NCBI GenBank assembly: GCA_947453195.1
Contig: CANGFO010000018.1
Coordinates: 1-42,195 of the forward strand
Reading direction: 5' to 3'
Length of the DNA stretch: 42,195 bases
DNA from: Flavobacteriaceae bacterium
GTDB lineage: Bacteria > Bacteroidota > Bacteroidia > Flavobacteriales > Flavobacteriaceae
Both the position numbers and the translations under genes were made by a program. Below the pieces are notes generated by a model, which did not search any database, was not told where the DNA came from, and worked only from the letters and a program-made list of their open reading frames with translations. Positions 19,578 through 28,316 of the stretch are shown piece by piece (position 1 is the stretch's first letter; each line of letters starts with the position of its first letter).

Positions 19578-20384
19578 ATGGGTAAAAAAAGTACTATTCA
19601 AGCAGAAAAGGTAAACGAACACATTTTAAGTTGGCTAAAAGCCTATGCAAACAAAGCCAATGTAAACGGATTTGTAGTTGGAATTTCTGGCGGAGTAGAT
19701 TCTGCGGTAACCTCAACGTTGTGCGCACAAACAGGATTACCTACGCTTTGTGTGGAAATGCCCATTCACCAAGCCAGCAGCCAAGTTAATAGAGGTAAAG
19801 AACACATCGACCAATTGAAAAAAAGATTTTCAAATGTGAGTTCAATTGAATCAAACCTTACTTTAATATACAATACTTTTAAAGCAGGAATGCCCGAAAG
19901 TAGTGATGAAGGTAAATACCATCTAGCATTAGCAAATACAAGAGCTCGCTTACGAATGACCACCTTATATTATCACGCCGGAATTCATGGTTATTTAGTT
20001 GCCGGAACCGGAAACAAAGTGGAAGATTTTGGCGTTGGTTTTTATACCAAATACGGTGATGGCGGTGTAGATGTGAGTCCGATTGCCGATTTAATGAAAA
20101 GTGATGTTTTCGCATTAGGAAAGTATTTAACTATTCCGGAGTCAATCCAAACTGCAGCGCCCACAGACGGTTTATTTGGTGACAACCGAACCGATGAAGA
20201 CCAACTAGGTGCCAGTTATGATGAACTAGAATGGGCCATGATTGAAAATGAAAAAGAAGAACATTCGACAAATTATTCTGAAAGAGAGACCGAAGTTTTG
20301 AAAATATACCACACGTTAAATAGCGCCAACAAGCATAAAATGCTTCCAATTCCGATTTGCATTATTCCAAAGGAATTGAAATAA
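19578..20384 (+). CDS. nadE: NH3-dependent NAD+ synthetase
   Basis: Catalyses the last step of NAD+ synthesis, amidating deamido-NAD+ with ATP and ammonia. The N-type ATP pyrophosphatase P-loop SGGVDS is at 37-42. The binding block VAGTGNKVEDFGVGFYTKYG and SPIADLMKSDVFALGKYL are strongly conserved. At 268 aa it is the short form with no glutaminase domain, so it depends on free ammonia. It is divergent from gldB. Confidence 0.96.
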   Translation: MGKKSTIQAEKVNEHILSWLKAYANKANVNGFVVGISGGVDSAVTSTLCAQTGLPTLCVEMPIHQASSQVNRGKEHIDQLKKRFSNVSSIESNLTLIYNTFKAGMPESSDEGKYHLALANTRARLRMTTLYYHAGIHGYLVAGTGNKVEDFGVGFYTKYGDGGVDVSPIADLMKSDVFALGKYLTIPESIQTAAPTDGLFGDNRTDEDQLGASYDELEWAMIENEKEEHSTNYSERETEVLKIYHTLNSANKHKMLPIPICIIPKELK

Positions 20385-20404
20385 TTAACTACTAATTCCT
20401 TTTT
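20369..20404 (+). terminator. Candidate nadE terminator overlapping its stop codon
   Basis: AAAGGAATT (20369-20377, inside the last codons of nadE) pairs perfectly with AATTCCTTT (20394-20402), then T residues follow. The 16-nt loop contains the stop codon. Confidence 0.5.
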
Positions 20405-20465
20405 AAATCGGATTCTTTTTTGTAACTTTAAGTTGATAGTGTTCAATTTTTTAAACAAAAAAGTT

Positions 20466-21080
20466 ATGATAAGTGTTTGTCTTGCCGATAATTTACCTGC
20501 GGTACATTTCGGCGTAAAATCTTATTTTAGAGACCATCCAGAAATTAATGTGGTAGCCAATGTGGCTGAATTCCCATTGATTTTAGAGGCCTTGAAAAAT
20601 AAAAAAATCGATGTTTTAGTCATCGATCTCGAGTTAAAAGGACTGAAGAATATTTTTGATTTAAAATCATTAATAAGCAACAATCCCAATATGAAAATTA
20701 TTGTATATACCAGTTTAAACGAGCAAGTATATGCTTCTAATTTCATTAAAGCGGGTGTTTCCGTTTTTTTACAAAAATCATCCAAACTAGAAACCTTAGG
20801 AATTACAATAGTTAATGTAGCGCAAGGCTTGGCTTCCAAAGAAACCTCTAGGGGAACTTTCAATTACAGTGGTGGAAATGAAATATACCGAAAGCTCTCC
20901 AATAGAGAAGTGGAAGTATTGCGTTTCTTAAGCAATGGAAAGAAAAACAGCGAAATATCTAAGATTTTAGGTTTGAATGAAAAGACGATAAGTACCTATA
21001 AACTTCGTCTATTAAAAAAATTAAATGTTTCTAATTTAGTTGATTTGGTAAATAAAGCCAACAACTTAGTACTCGTTTAA
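20466..21080 (+). CDS. LuxR/NarL-family response regulator
   Basis: A 204-aa two-domain regulator. The receiver domain (about 1-120) has the acidic pocket LADN (6-9), the phospho-acceptor Asp54 in VLVIDLEL, and the conserved Lys in FLQKSS. The C-terminal LuxR-type helix-turn-helix (about 140-204) has LSNREVEVLRFLSNGKKNSE and the recognition region LNEKTISTYKLRLLKKL. ATG 20466 was preferred to 20433 because it starts the receiver strand directly (MISVCLADN). No histidine kinase is adjacent, so the partner is unknown. Confidence 0.9.
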   Translation: MISVCLADNLPAVHFGVKSYFRDHPEINVVANVAEFPLILEALKNKKIDVLVIDLELKGLKNIFDLKSLISNNPNMKIIVYTSLNEQVYASNFIKAGVSVFLQKSSKLETLGITIVNVAQGLASKETSRGTFNYSGGNEIYRKLSNREVEVLRFLSNGKKNSEISKILGLNEKTISTYKLRLLKKLNVSNLVDLVNKANNLVLV

Positions 21081-21086
21081 GAGCAG

Positions 21087-21113
21087 AAGGAAAAGCCCCA
21101 AATTTCCTTTTAT
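21087..21113. terminator. Candidate bidirectional terminator
   Basis: AAGGAAA pairs with TTTCCTT around a 9-nt loop, and the plus strand continues TTATT. It lies between the convergent response regulator and dnaG stops and could serve both. Confidence 0.45.
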
Positions 21114-21123
21114 TAGAATTACA

Positions 21124-23100
21124 TTAATTGTGTCGGGAGATTACTCTTCCCAGTTTTTTAGAAAAAATATTAGTTAACCCAAGATAATCCATTACTAAGG
21201 ATAAAGTTTCTGCATTGTCAGTCGCTACGTCTTTTGCTATGGAAGATTTTAAATCGTCTATTATTTTATTCACTAAGAACCAACGAAGTGTAACTATCGT
21301 TTCGGTTACGTATTGGCTTATTGTTTTGTCTTTGGCTTTGACAAATATATTTTTGGCTTCCCAATTGTGCAATAATTCTCGTTCGTCATTCATTAATATT
21401 GTGGTGACTTCCTGAGATAATTCACTTGGTAGGTGAGATAAATATTGATCTAACTCAAAGGTTTCGGATTGGTTAAAATACTGGATCAAATCATTGTAAA
21501 TACTTTTAAACAAAGGATTTGCCAATTCAATCTCATCTTCTTGCAAACTCAAAAAGATGCGTTGGAACACTTTATATCGATTCATTTCGCGCACTTCTTG
21601 CAACTCTCCTTTTTCATTGGCTTTTAGAATCACATCTTCAAATTCATCTTCGACATTTCCATAAATCAATAGAATTTCAATAATCTTATGCTCTAATTCA
21701 AATTGAATATCGATGCTTGGAGCAGCAACAGGCATTTCATTTTTTACAACTTCAAATGCTTTTTGCTCTTCTTTTTGTTTTTTTCCTAATTCGGAAATGT
21801 CTTTTTTTACAAGTTGGGCCAACGTATTAAAAAGCACTTCTTCAGAAATATCCATAATTCGGGATACCTCTTGAATATATACTTCGCGCTTGATACGATC
21901 TGGAATTTTAGAAATACTCGCCACCATGTCCCGAATCAAATCGGCTTTTTTTATGGGATCGTTCTTGGCATCCTTCATTAATAAGGAAGCTTTAAACTGG
22001 ATAAAATCCATGGCATTGTCTTCAAGATATTGCGTTAAATCTTGAAGTGGTGTTTTCTTAGCAAAACTATCTGGATCTTCTCCATCAGGGAAAGCGCATA
22101 CTTTCACGTTCATTCCCTCTTCAAGAATCAAATCAATTCCACGAATAGAAGCACGCAATCCTGCAGCATCACCATCAAAAAGAACGGTAATATTTTTGGT
22201 AAGACGGTTGATCAATCGGATTTGATCCGGAGTTAATGCAGTTCCAGAAGAAGCAACCACATTTTCAATTCCAGCTTGATGCATCTGAATTACATCGGTA
22301 TACCCTTCTACCAAATAACATCGGTCGTTTTTTGCAATGGCTTGTTTGGCATGATAAATCCCATACAACACCTTGCTCTTATGGTAGAGATCACTTTCGG
22401 GTGAATTTAAATATTTGGCTGCTTTTTTATCATTAGTTAAAATTCTTCCACCAAAACCCAAAACACGACCCGACATGGATTGAATTGGAAACATGACACG
22501 CCCTTTAAAGCGGTCAAATTGCTTGTCCTCTCCAACAATGGTAAGTCCGGTTTTTTCAAGAAATTCTAATTTATATCCTTTTCCAAGTGCTTCCTTGGTT
22601 AAAGCATCCCACGTATTTGGTGAATATCCCAATTGAAACTTTTTAATCGTTTCATTTGTGAATCCCCTTTCTTTAAAATAGGTATAGGCAATGGCTTTTC
22701 CTTCTTCGGTGTTAAGCAAAACATCTTGAAAATATTTGCTAGCAAATTCAGAAACCAAATACAAACTTTCTTTTTCATTAGCTACCTCTTTTTCTTCGTT
22801 AGAAAGTTCGGTTTCTTCAATTTCGATGTTGTATTTTTTTGCCAAATAACGAATGGCTTCAGGATAGGTAAAGTGCTCGTGCTCCATAATAAAAGCAATA
22901 GCGTTCCCTCCTTTTCCCGAGCTAAAATCTTTCCAAATTTGTTTCACAGGTGAAACCATGAACGAAGGAGAACGCTCATCAGAAAACGGACTCAACCCTT
23001 TGTAGTTACTACCGGCGCGCTTTAACTGAACGAAATCGCCAATAACCTCCTCTACTCGAGCAGCTTCATATACTTTATCTATGGTTTCTTTGGTAATCAA
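21124..23100 (-). CDS. dnaG: DNA primase DnaG with a zinc ribbon lacking its ligands
   Basis: Replicative primase, 658 aa. Order: N-terminal zinc-ribbon-like domain (1-95), TOPRIM catalytic core (about 120-350, with VEGYTDVIQMHQAG and LFDGDAAG), and a C-terminal helicase-binding-like domain. The N-domain keeps its fold motifs (KRAGSNYKGL, PSFMVSP, GKGGN), but the four usual zinc ligands are replaced. The CPFH pair is SPFS (Ser37, Ser40), and the KCFGCG cysteines are Asp58 and Ser61. The start is TTG (23098-23100): an in-frame stop lies four codons upstream with no ATG between. A heptamer array abuts this start. Confidence 0.95.
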   Translation of the reverse strand: MITKETIDKVYEAARVEEVIGDFVQLKRAGSNYKGLSPFSDERSPSFMVSPVKQIWKDFSSGKGGNAIAFIMEHEHFTYPEAIRYLAKKYNIEIEETELSNEEKEVANEKESLYLVSEFASKYFQDVLLNTEEGKAIAYTYFKERGFTNETIKKFQLGYSPNTWDALTKEALGKGYKLEFLEKTGLTIVGEDKQFDRFKGRVMFPIQSMSGRVLGFGGRILTNDKKAAKYLNSPESDLYHKSKVLYGIYHAKQAIAKNDRCYLVEGYTDVIQMHQAGIENVVASSGTALTPDQIRLINRLTKNITVLFDGDAAGLRASIRGIDLILEEGMNVKVCAFPDGEDPDSFAKKTPLQDLTQYLEDNAMDFIQFKASLLMKDAKNDPIKKADLIRDMVASISKIPDRIKREVYIQEVSRIMDISEEVLFNTLAQLVKKDISELGKKQKEEQKAFEVVKNEMPVAAPSIDIQFELEHKIIEILLIYGNVEDEFEDVILKANEKGELQEVREMNRYKVFQRIFLSLQEDEIELANPLFKSIYNDLIQYFNQSETFELDQYLSHLPSELSQEVTTILMNDERELLHNWEAKNIFVKAKDKTISQYVTETIVTLRWFLVNKIIDDLKSSIAKDVATDNAETLSLVMDYLGLTNIFSKKLGRVISRHN

Positions 23101-23104
23101 TTTT

Positions 23105-23139
23105 AGGATCTAGGATTATAAGTTCTAAGTTTTCAAAGT
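23105..23139. repeat. 7-nt period array upstream of dnaG
   Basis: Five consecutive heptamers read AGGATCT, AGGATTA, TAAGTTC, TAAGTTT, TCAAAGT. The period is exact though the units drift. It begins 4 nt from the TTG start of dnaG. Confidence 0.65.
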
Positions 23140-23157
23140 TACATGTTTTTATATAAA

Positions 23158-23194
23158 AAAACCTAGAAGGTTTTTAAAAACCTTCTAGGTTGAA
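23158..23194 (-). terminator. Perfect palindromic terminator before dnaG
   Basis: A 16-bp arm, AACCTAGAAGGTTTTT, is followed directly by its exact complement, and the minus strand continues with a T run. It lies about 30 nt past the stop of the outer-membrane protein gene and separates that gene from dnaG. Confidence 0.85.
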
Positions 23195-23222
23195 TTACAA
23201 AAACTAACCTAACAAATTCTCT

Positions 23223-24326
23223 TTAATTCCAATCCCAACGTATTCCTAATGAAATGTTGTTTTGCTTTACATTATTGTTTTTAAACATTGGATTTAGATC
23301 GTATTTTAAATATAAACTAGTTGCTTTATAACCAAAATAGGTACTCAAACCGTAATTCCAATCAGGCACATTCCAATTTCCTTTATGTCTTTCATTTATT
23401 TCGTAACCATTTACTTCATAAGATAGAAATTGCTTTGAATTAGTATTATACCCAATAAAACCTCCAACACCGAATCTAAAGCCTTTTTCAATTTTAAAAA
23501 TTCTGTTATTATTTCTATCGTATTCTTTTTTAGAAAAATCAAATTCTAAAAACAACGGAATAGTTACAAAAACATTTTTAAAATATGAATTCTTTTGACA
23601 TAACTCAGTTGGATAAGTTTCCAAAGTTGTTTGCCCGTTATTATCTACAAAATAACGATTATCTGTTGGTGTCAACATATTATAAACCCCAGTTAAACCA
23701 TATTTAAAGTGATAAATATTGTTATTTTTAAATACTCTTGTATTAAAAGAAATCCCCCATTCCATAAAAAAAGATCTATTGTAGTTAAAATCTGAATTAG
23801 CTACAGCTCCATTAGTCACAAGATTATTTGCACCGGTTGCAAATACTCCTTGAGTTTGGGTTCTTTTAGATTGCTTGTAATCTTTATCCTTTTGGCTTTT
23901 AAATTTTTTCATAGAAGTAATATTTATTTCTTTATTATGAATTGAATCTTTATCATTAGAACCAAGTGCAATAGCCAACCCATGAGGAGTATCAATATCT
24001 TGTTGATTTATTTTACCATCAACTTGCTTCTGAACCAAATCTTTTAATTCTAATTGAGTAAGGGAAATTTTATTTTCAATGATAATAGCTCTTGCTTGTG
24101 CCAATTGTTTCTTTTTTTGATCTGCTTGTTCTTTTGTGATTATGCCTTTTTCAAGCTGCAAATTCACTTCTTCAACCTCAATTTTTAATTTAGCTTTTTC
24201 ATCTAAAGTAATGTTGGTTATTTTCTCGGCAATAGCTTTGGCTTTGCTTTCAAAAGTGTCTTGAGCAATTAATTTGCTTGCAAATAGTAATAAGGTTAGT
24301 ACTAAGTAAATTGTAAAATTTCTCAT
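23223..24326 (-). CDS. Probable outer-membrane beta-barrel protein with N-terminal coiled coil
   Basis: 367 aa, not recognised as a named family. A signal peptide (about 1-22, ending LIAQ) is followed by a charged, helix-rich segment rich in Lys, Glu and Gln (about 25-110) that looks like a coiled coil. The second half (about 165-367) has alternating aromatic/polar strands and ends in IRWDWN, typical of a small outer-membrane barrel. It lies about 50 nt downstream of the anti-sigma-like gene, so it may be an effector of that sigma unit. A terminator follows it. Confidence 0.75.
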   Translation of the reverse strand: MRNFTIYLVLTLLLFASKLIAQDTFESKAKAIAEKITNITLDEKAKLKIEVEEVNLQLEKGIITKEQADQKKKQLAQARAIIIENKISLTQLELKDLVQKQVDGKINQQDIDTPHGLAIALGSNDKDSIHNKEINITSMKKFKSQKDKDYKQSKRTQTQGVFATGANNLVTNGAVANSDFNYNRSFFMEWGISFNTRVFKNNNIYHFKYGLTGVYNMLTPTDNRYFVDNNGQTTLETYPTELCQKNSYFKNVFVTIPLFLEFDFSKKEYDRNNNRIFKIEKGFRFGVGGFIGYNTNSKQFLSYEVNGYEINERHKGNWNVPDWNYGLSTYFGYKATSLYLKYDLNPMFKNNNVKQNNISLGIRWDWN

Positions 24327-24375
24327 TTTTTTGTTTGATTTAGATTATTATTAAATTTTGACATTTTGATGGCTT

Positions 24376-25095
24376 TTATTTTTGGTTTCGTGCTTGTAAT
24401 GCAACTTTAATTTCCTTATAATTTTTAGAAATTCTTTTTAAAGCTTTCTCTCTAAATGTTTGATCTAATTCTCCGTCGACTTGAGACAAAAGGCTGTTGG
24501 CATTTATTTTAATTTTACTATTAGTATTTGAATTTGTTGGTTTATCTACAGCTGCAAGTAAATCAAGAGCATTTACTTTTATTATATTGGAAACTAAAAT
24601 TTCTTGAGGAGGTTCAACTCCTTTTGGAAATTGATTTTGCGCAATAACTTCATTATTTTGATACTCAATTTCTTTATCCTGAATAATTACTGAATTTACT
24701 GTAGCCTTTTTTTGAACAGCTACTTTTTGCGACACTTTGAAGTGAGTTTGTGGCATGTAATAACGAGCTCCTACTACTTGCTCTTCTCTCTTTACACTTA
24801 CTAATTTACTTGAATTTTCATTGCTTTTTCTATTTATATTCCTAATAACAACATTATTTTCTGGTTTAATCAAATATACTTTTGTTGAAAAATAAAACGT
24901 ACCAAGGGAAACTAAAAGCAAAATACTTGCAGCTATTCCAATGTGCTTATTAGAAAAAAAGAAAAAACGTTTTGATGTGTTTTCTTCTGCAGCAGTCAAC
25001 ATTGCATCCAATCGATCCCAAGCCATAGAGCTGGGTTGGATTTCTCGAGTTTTCAGTTTATCGTTTATTTGGGTTTCTAATTTATTCGGTTCCAT
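24376..25095 (-). CDS. Anti-sigma-factor-like membrane protein
   Basis: 239 aa with one membrane segment at about 51-70 (HIGIAASILLLVSLGTFYFS). The cytoplasmic N-terminus has a PSSMAWDRLDAML block like that seen in many Bacteroidetes anti-sigma proteins encoded next to ECF sigma genes. The periplasmic part is polar and low in recognisable domains. There is no zinc-binding ZAS HxxxCxxC motif. The start overlaps the end of the sigma gene by 14 nt, which supports a regulatory pair. The function is inferred from topology and context. Confidence 0.7.
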   Translation of the reverse strand: MEPNKLETQINDKLKTREIQPSSMAWDRLDAMLTAAEENTSKRFFFFSNKHIGIAASILLLVSLGTFYFSTKVYLIKPENNVVIRNINRKSNENSSKLVSVKREEQVVGARYYMPQTHFKVSQKVAVQKKATVNSVIIQDKEIEYQNNEVIAQNQFPKGVEPPQEILVSNIIKVNALDLLAAVDKPTNSNTNSKIKINANSLLSQVDGELDQTFREKALKRISKNYKEIKVALQARNQK

Positions 25096-25642
25096 TGGTG
25101 TAATTTTTTAATTTACTAATATTATTCTGCAACATTTTTCTAGCATGCGACAATTGTGATTTGGAAGTTCCTTCTTTAATTCCAAGTAGTTCAGCTATTT
25201 CATGGTGTTTGTAACCTTCTATCGCATAAAGATTGAACACCATTTTATATCCATCTGGCAAATTATCTATTAAAAATTGAATTTCGTCAACAGAAAACTG
25301 ACTTTCAGTAGTATTACCACTTTCCTCTGTATAAATTTCATCTTCAAGAAATTTTACTTTTTTTTGAACTCTTAGAAATGAAATACATTCGTTCACCATA
25401 ATTCTCCGAACCCAACCTTCAAAACTGCCTTCATGTTTAAAGTTTTTCAAACTGACAAAGACTTTCATGAAAGCGGTAATCATTACGTCTTCTGCCAAAT
25501 GCATATCTTTAATGTATTGCCTACAAACCCCTAACATTTTCGGAGAAAATTTAGAATAAATTTGATGTTGAGCATGTCTATTACTCTCGATGGCTTGCTC
25601 GATCAGTTCTTTTTCTGCAATATGTAAGTTAATAACTTTCAT
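25082..25642 (-). CDS. ECF-type RNA polymerase sigma-70 factor
   Basis: 186 aa. Region sigma-2 (about 25-95) has HLAEDVMITAFMKVFVSLKN and FEGWVRRIMVNECIS. Region sigma-4 (about 120-175) has the helix-turn-helix GYKHHEIAELLGIKEGTSK followed by QLSHARKML. It lacks sigma-1 and sigma-3, as expected for the extracytoplasmic group. It is coupled to the anti-sigma-like gene downstream. The 200 nt upstream hold no clear TAnnTTTG box. Confidence 0.92.
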   Translation of the reverse strand: MKVINLHIAEKELIEQAIESNRHAQHQIYSKFSPKMLGVCRQYIKDMHLAEDVMITAFMKVFVSLKNFKHEGSFEGWVRRIMVNECISFLRVQKKVKFLEDEIYTEESGNTTESQFSVDEIQFLIDNLPDGYKMVFNLYAIEGYKHHEIAELLGIKEGTSKSQLSHARKMLQNNISKLKNYTNGTE

Positions 25643-25791
25643 AATTCGTTCTCAGCAATCACCTCTTGTTTTTGTTTACAAACTAAATACCCTAGTTCTA
25701 TTAGCATAGACGAGAGTCAATGTAAAATGGTTGCATCAATTAATAAAAAAATCTTAATTTATATCAATTTGAATATAAATCTAATAGAAAA

Positions 25792-25814
25792 TCCCACCTA
25801 ATGGCGGGACTTTT
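25792..25814 (-). terminator. queA terminator
   Basis: TCCCACC pairs with GGCGGGA (one G-T pair) around a short loop, about 30 nt after the queA stop. T-rich flanks occur on both strands; on the minus strand the hairpin is followed by TTTTCTATT. Confidence 0.75.
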
Positions 25815-25839
25815 TATTTAAAATTGATGCTTAAATTAG

Positions 25840-26889
25840 TTACAATATCAACATTGCATCTCCGTAAGAATAGAATTTATATCCTTCTTTAATCGCTTCT
25901 TCGTAGGCTTTTTTCATTAAATCGTGTCCGCAAAACGCCGAAATCATCATTAATAAAGTTGATTTAGGAGTGTGGAAATTAGTAATCATAGCGTCTGCAA
26001 TACTAAAATCATAAGGAGGGAAAATAAATTTATTGGTCCATCCTTGAAACGGATTTAAAGTTCGTTGTGAAGAAACAGAACTTTCAATAGCACGCATCGA
26101 AGTGGTACCTACTGCACAAATTCTCTTTTTCTTAACTTTCGCATTATTTACAATATCACATGCTTCTTGAGTGATTTTTAACTCCTCAGAATCCATTTTG
26201 TGTTTAGATAAATCTTCTACTTCAACCGGATTAAAAGTTCCCAATCCAACATGAAGTGTAACCTCAGCAAAATCAATTCCTTTTATTTCTAATCGTTTCA
26301 ATAAGTGTTTAGAAAAATGCAAACCAGCCGTTGGTGCAGCTACTGCCCCTTCTTCTTTTGCATAAATAGTTTGGTAACGCTCTGCATCTTCTTCAGTTAC
26401 TTCACGATTGATGTATTTTGGAATTGGTGTTTCTCCAAGTTCAGTTAATTTATTTCTAAATTCTTCGTAAGATCCATCATAAAGAAAACGCAACGTTCTT
26501 CCTCTTGATGTGGTATTATCAATTACCTCAGCAACCAACGAATCGTCGTCTCCAAAATATAATTTATTTCCAATTCTGATTTTTCTGGCTGGATCTACTA
26601 ATACATCCCAAAGGCGTTGCTCTGCATTTAATTCTCTCAATAAGAAAACTTCAATTCTTGCTCCTGTTTTTTCTTTATTTCCATACATTCTTGCAGGAAA
26701 AACTTTGGTGTTATTTAAAATCATCACGTCACCATCATCAAAATAATCGATAACATCCTTGAACATTTTATGCTCTATTGTTCCTTTTTTTCTGTCCACA
26801 ACCATAAGACGTGCTTCGTCACGGTTTTCTGCTGGAAATTCTGCAAGTAATTCTGTCGGAAGATTGAATTGAAAATGAGATAATTTCAT
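25840..26889 (-). CDS. queA: S-adenosylmethionine:tRNA ribosyltransferase-isomerase QueA
   Basis: Transfers the ribosyl part of SAM to preQ1 in tRNA to make epoxyqueuosine. Conserved blocks are [13 protein letters not shown] near the N-terminus, [43 protein letters not shown] and [18 protein letters not shown]. Length 349 aa is normal. A strong promoter lies upstream (26964-26995), so it can be transcribed apart from aroA. A heptamer array sits in its 5' leader. No preQ1 riboswitch was seen. Confidence 0.97.
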   Translation of the reverse strand: MKLSHFQFNLPTELLAEFPAENRDEARLMVVDRKKGTIEHKMFKDVIDYFDDGDVMILNNTKVFPARMYGNKEKTGARIEVFLLRELNAEQRLWDVLVDPARKIRIGNKLYFGDDDSLVAEVIDNTTSRGRTLRFLYDGSYEEFRNKLTELGETPIPKYINREVTEEDAERYQTIYAKEEGAVAAPTAGLHFSKHLLKRLEIKGIDFAEVTLHVGLGTFNPVEVEDLSKHKMDSEELKITQEACDIVNNAKVKKKRICAVGTTSMRAIESSVSSQRTLNPFQGWTNKFIFPPYDFSIADAMITNFHTPKSTLLMMISAFCGHDLMKKAYEEAIKEGYKFYSYGDAMLIL

Positions 26890-26898
26890 TTATAAAGT

Positions 26899-26933
26899 GT
26901 TTAAAGTTTAAAGTTTATGACTTAAAGTTTGTG
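26899..26933. repeat. 7-nt period array in the queA leader
   Basis: Heptamers GTTTAAA, GTTTAAA, GTTTATG, ACTTAAA, GTTTGTG lie between the queA promoter and its ATG, so they would be transcribed as untranslated leader. Confidence 0.75.
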
Positions 26934-26963
26934 GTTTTTCCATAGCCGTTTAAATCAAGTTGG

Positions 26964-26995
26964 CAAATATACGATTGTGAGATAGGCGTTGTCAA
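26964..26995 (-). promoter_or_regulatory. queA promoter (-33 TTG, -7 TATATTTG)
   Basis: On the minus strand TTG (26993-26995) is separated by 21 nt from TATATTTG (26964-26971), an exact match to the Bacteroidetes consensus TTG-N17-23-TAnnTTTG. Confidence 0.75.
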
Positions 26996-27057
26996 GTGTT
27001 TTGCACTTTATTTTTTTATAAGTTGCTTAGGCACTGAGTAACTAAGGTTTTATGTAC

Positions 27058-28314
27058 TTATAATTCTGAAATTTGGAATCCAAGGGACTTTAAATCATTC
27101 CAAAAAGTGGGATAGGATTTTGAAACCACTTCCGCTTGTTCAATCTCCAAGGGTATTTTTAATGCTAAGGGTGCAAATGCCATGGCCATACGGTGGTCTT
27201 GATAGGTTTTTATCACTGCATTTTCCATTTCTAAATTAGGGCAACCATCAATTGAAATAGCATCCGAAGTAATTTCAACCTTTGCTCCTAGCGGAGTTAA
27301 TTCATTTTTTAAGGCTACCAATCGATCGGTTTCCTTAATTTTAAGCGTATGCAAACCATTTAATTGGCAAGTAACTCCAAGTCCGAAGCAGGTAACTGCT
27401 ATAGTTTGAGCAATATCTGGAGAACTATTAAGCTGTAAGTTTATAGCTTGAGGTTTGCTGTTCGAAGTTTTACTGATTGTAATGGAATTATCAGCATTGA
27501 AAATTGTAGCTACACCAAAATTTTTATACAGTTCAGACAAAACAGCATCTGCTTGCAAGCTATTTTCATTAAAAGTAGAAAGATGTATTTGGGTACCAAT
27601 TTCAGAAAGCGCCACAATTGAATAGTAATAGGATGCCGAAGACCAATCACTTTCAATATTGATTGGCTGTGGGTTTTCACTAATTGCCATTGGGCTAACC
27701 GAAATGCAATTCGTTATAAAGGATGTGTCAACCCCAATTTTATTGAGCAAAGCCAACGTCATTTCTATGTAAGGCCTTGAAGTGATTACACCTTCAAGAA
27801 TCAAATCCAATCCGTTTTCAAGCTTTGGAGCAATTAATAATAAGGCCGAAATATATTGACTACTGACATTTGCCGGAAGCGAAACTTTGCTATGAGTCAG
27901 TTTCTTACCTACAATTTTTATGGGCGGAAAGCCTTCTTTTTCAATATAAGTAATTTCGGCACCAAGTTGATTTAATGCATCTACTAAAATTTGAATGGGT
28001 CTTTCTTGCATTCTTGAAGAGCCCGTTAATATAACTTCAGTACCCTCAAGAATTGCAAAATAGGCTGTCAAAAAACGCATGGCGGTGCCGGCATGATGGA
28101 CATCAATGCGCAACGAATTTTGATTTCTGATTTCTGATTTTTGAAGCGCATCTACCATAACCTCTGAATCATCAGAATTGGAGGCATTTTTGATGCTAAT
28201 ATAGGGATACAACGCTTTTAACAACAACAATCGGTTGGTTTCCGATTTGGATCCAGAGATTGCTATTGTAGCATTTTGAATTTTGAATTTTGAATTTTGA
28301 ATTTTCAGATACAC
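27058..28314 (-). CDS. aroA: 3-phosphoshikimate 1-carboxyvinyltransferase (EPSP synthase)
   Basis: Shikimate-pathway enzyme joining PEP and shikimate-3-phosphate. Substrate-site motifs are intact: GSKSETNR at 21-28, HHAGTAMRF at 73-81, RMQERPI at 101-107, and a C-terminal YQDHRMAMAFAP block. Length 418 aa. The start appears to be GTG (28312-28314), two bases after the upstream mazG stop; no ATG precedes the catalytic motif. Three 7-nt period arrays lie in the coding frame, encoding about residues 3-14, 58-67 and 281-294. They are in variable positions, so the enzyme may well be active. Confidence 0.93.
   Translation of the reverse strand: MYLKIQNSKFKIQNATIAISGSKSETNRLLLLKALYPYISIKNASNSDDSEVMVDALQKSEIRNQNSLRIDVHHAGTAMRFLTAYFAILEGTEVILTGSSRMQERPIQILVDALNQLGAEITYIEKEGFPPIKIVGKKLTHSKVSLPANVSSQYISALLLIAPKLENGLDLILEGVITSRPYIEMTLALLNKIGVDTSFITNCISVSPMAISENPQPINIESDWSSASYYYSIVALSEIGTQIHLSTFNENSLQADAVLSELYKNFGVATIFNADNSITISKTSNSKPQAINLQLNSSPDIAQTIAVTCFGLGVTCQLNGLHTLKIKETDRLVALKNELTPLGAKVEITSDAISIDGCPNLEMENAVIKTYQDHRMAMAFAPLALKIPLEIEQAEVVSKSYPTFWNDLKSLGFQISEL
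27431..27472. repeat. Degenerate 7-nt period array inside aroA
   Basis: Six drifting heptamers (AGCTGTA, AGTTTAT, AGCTTGA, GGTTTGC, TGTTCGA, AGTTTTA) in register encode about residues 281-294 of AroA. The periodicity is weaker than in the other arrays and could be partly chance. Confidence 0.4.
28115..28142. repeat. 7-nt period array inside aroA (residues about 58-67)
   Basis: GAATTTT, GATTTCT, GATTTCT, GATTTTT run in register within the aroA reading frame. They encode KSEIRNQNS between the MVDAL helix and the conserved HHAGTAMR block. Confidence 0.75.
28274..28308. repeat. 7-nt array TTTTGAA at the aroA 5' end
   Basis: Four exact TTTTGAA units and a fifth variant (TTTTCAG). Read on the minus strand they encode the AroA N-terminus KIQNSKFKIQN, so the protein repeats with a 7-residue period. 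Confidence 0.9.
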
Positions 28315-28316
28315 AC

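Noticed and set aside
22633..22953. Open frames antisense to dnaG
   Set aside because: Phe-rich reverse-frame translation of a conserved gene; no promoter or recognisable motif.
25643..25791. Promoter of the ECF sigma gene
   Set aside because: Only partial matches (TAGTTTG) were seen with poor spacing, so no site was called.
27023..27045. Imperfect inverted repeat after aroA as a terminator
   Set aside because: On the minus strand the stem has two mismatches and no T run follows.
26972..27057. preQ1 or other riboswitch before queA
   Set aside because: The leader is short and consists mainly of the heptamer array; no riboswitch consensus was found.
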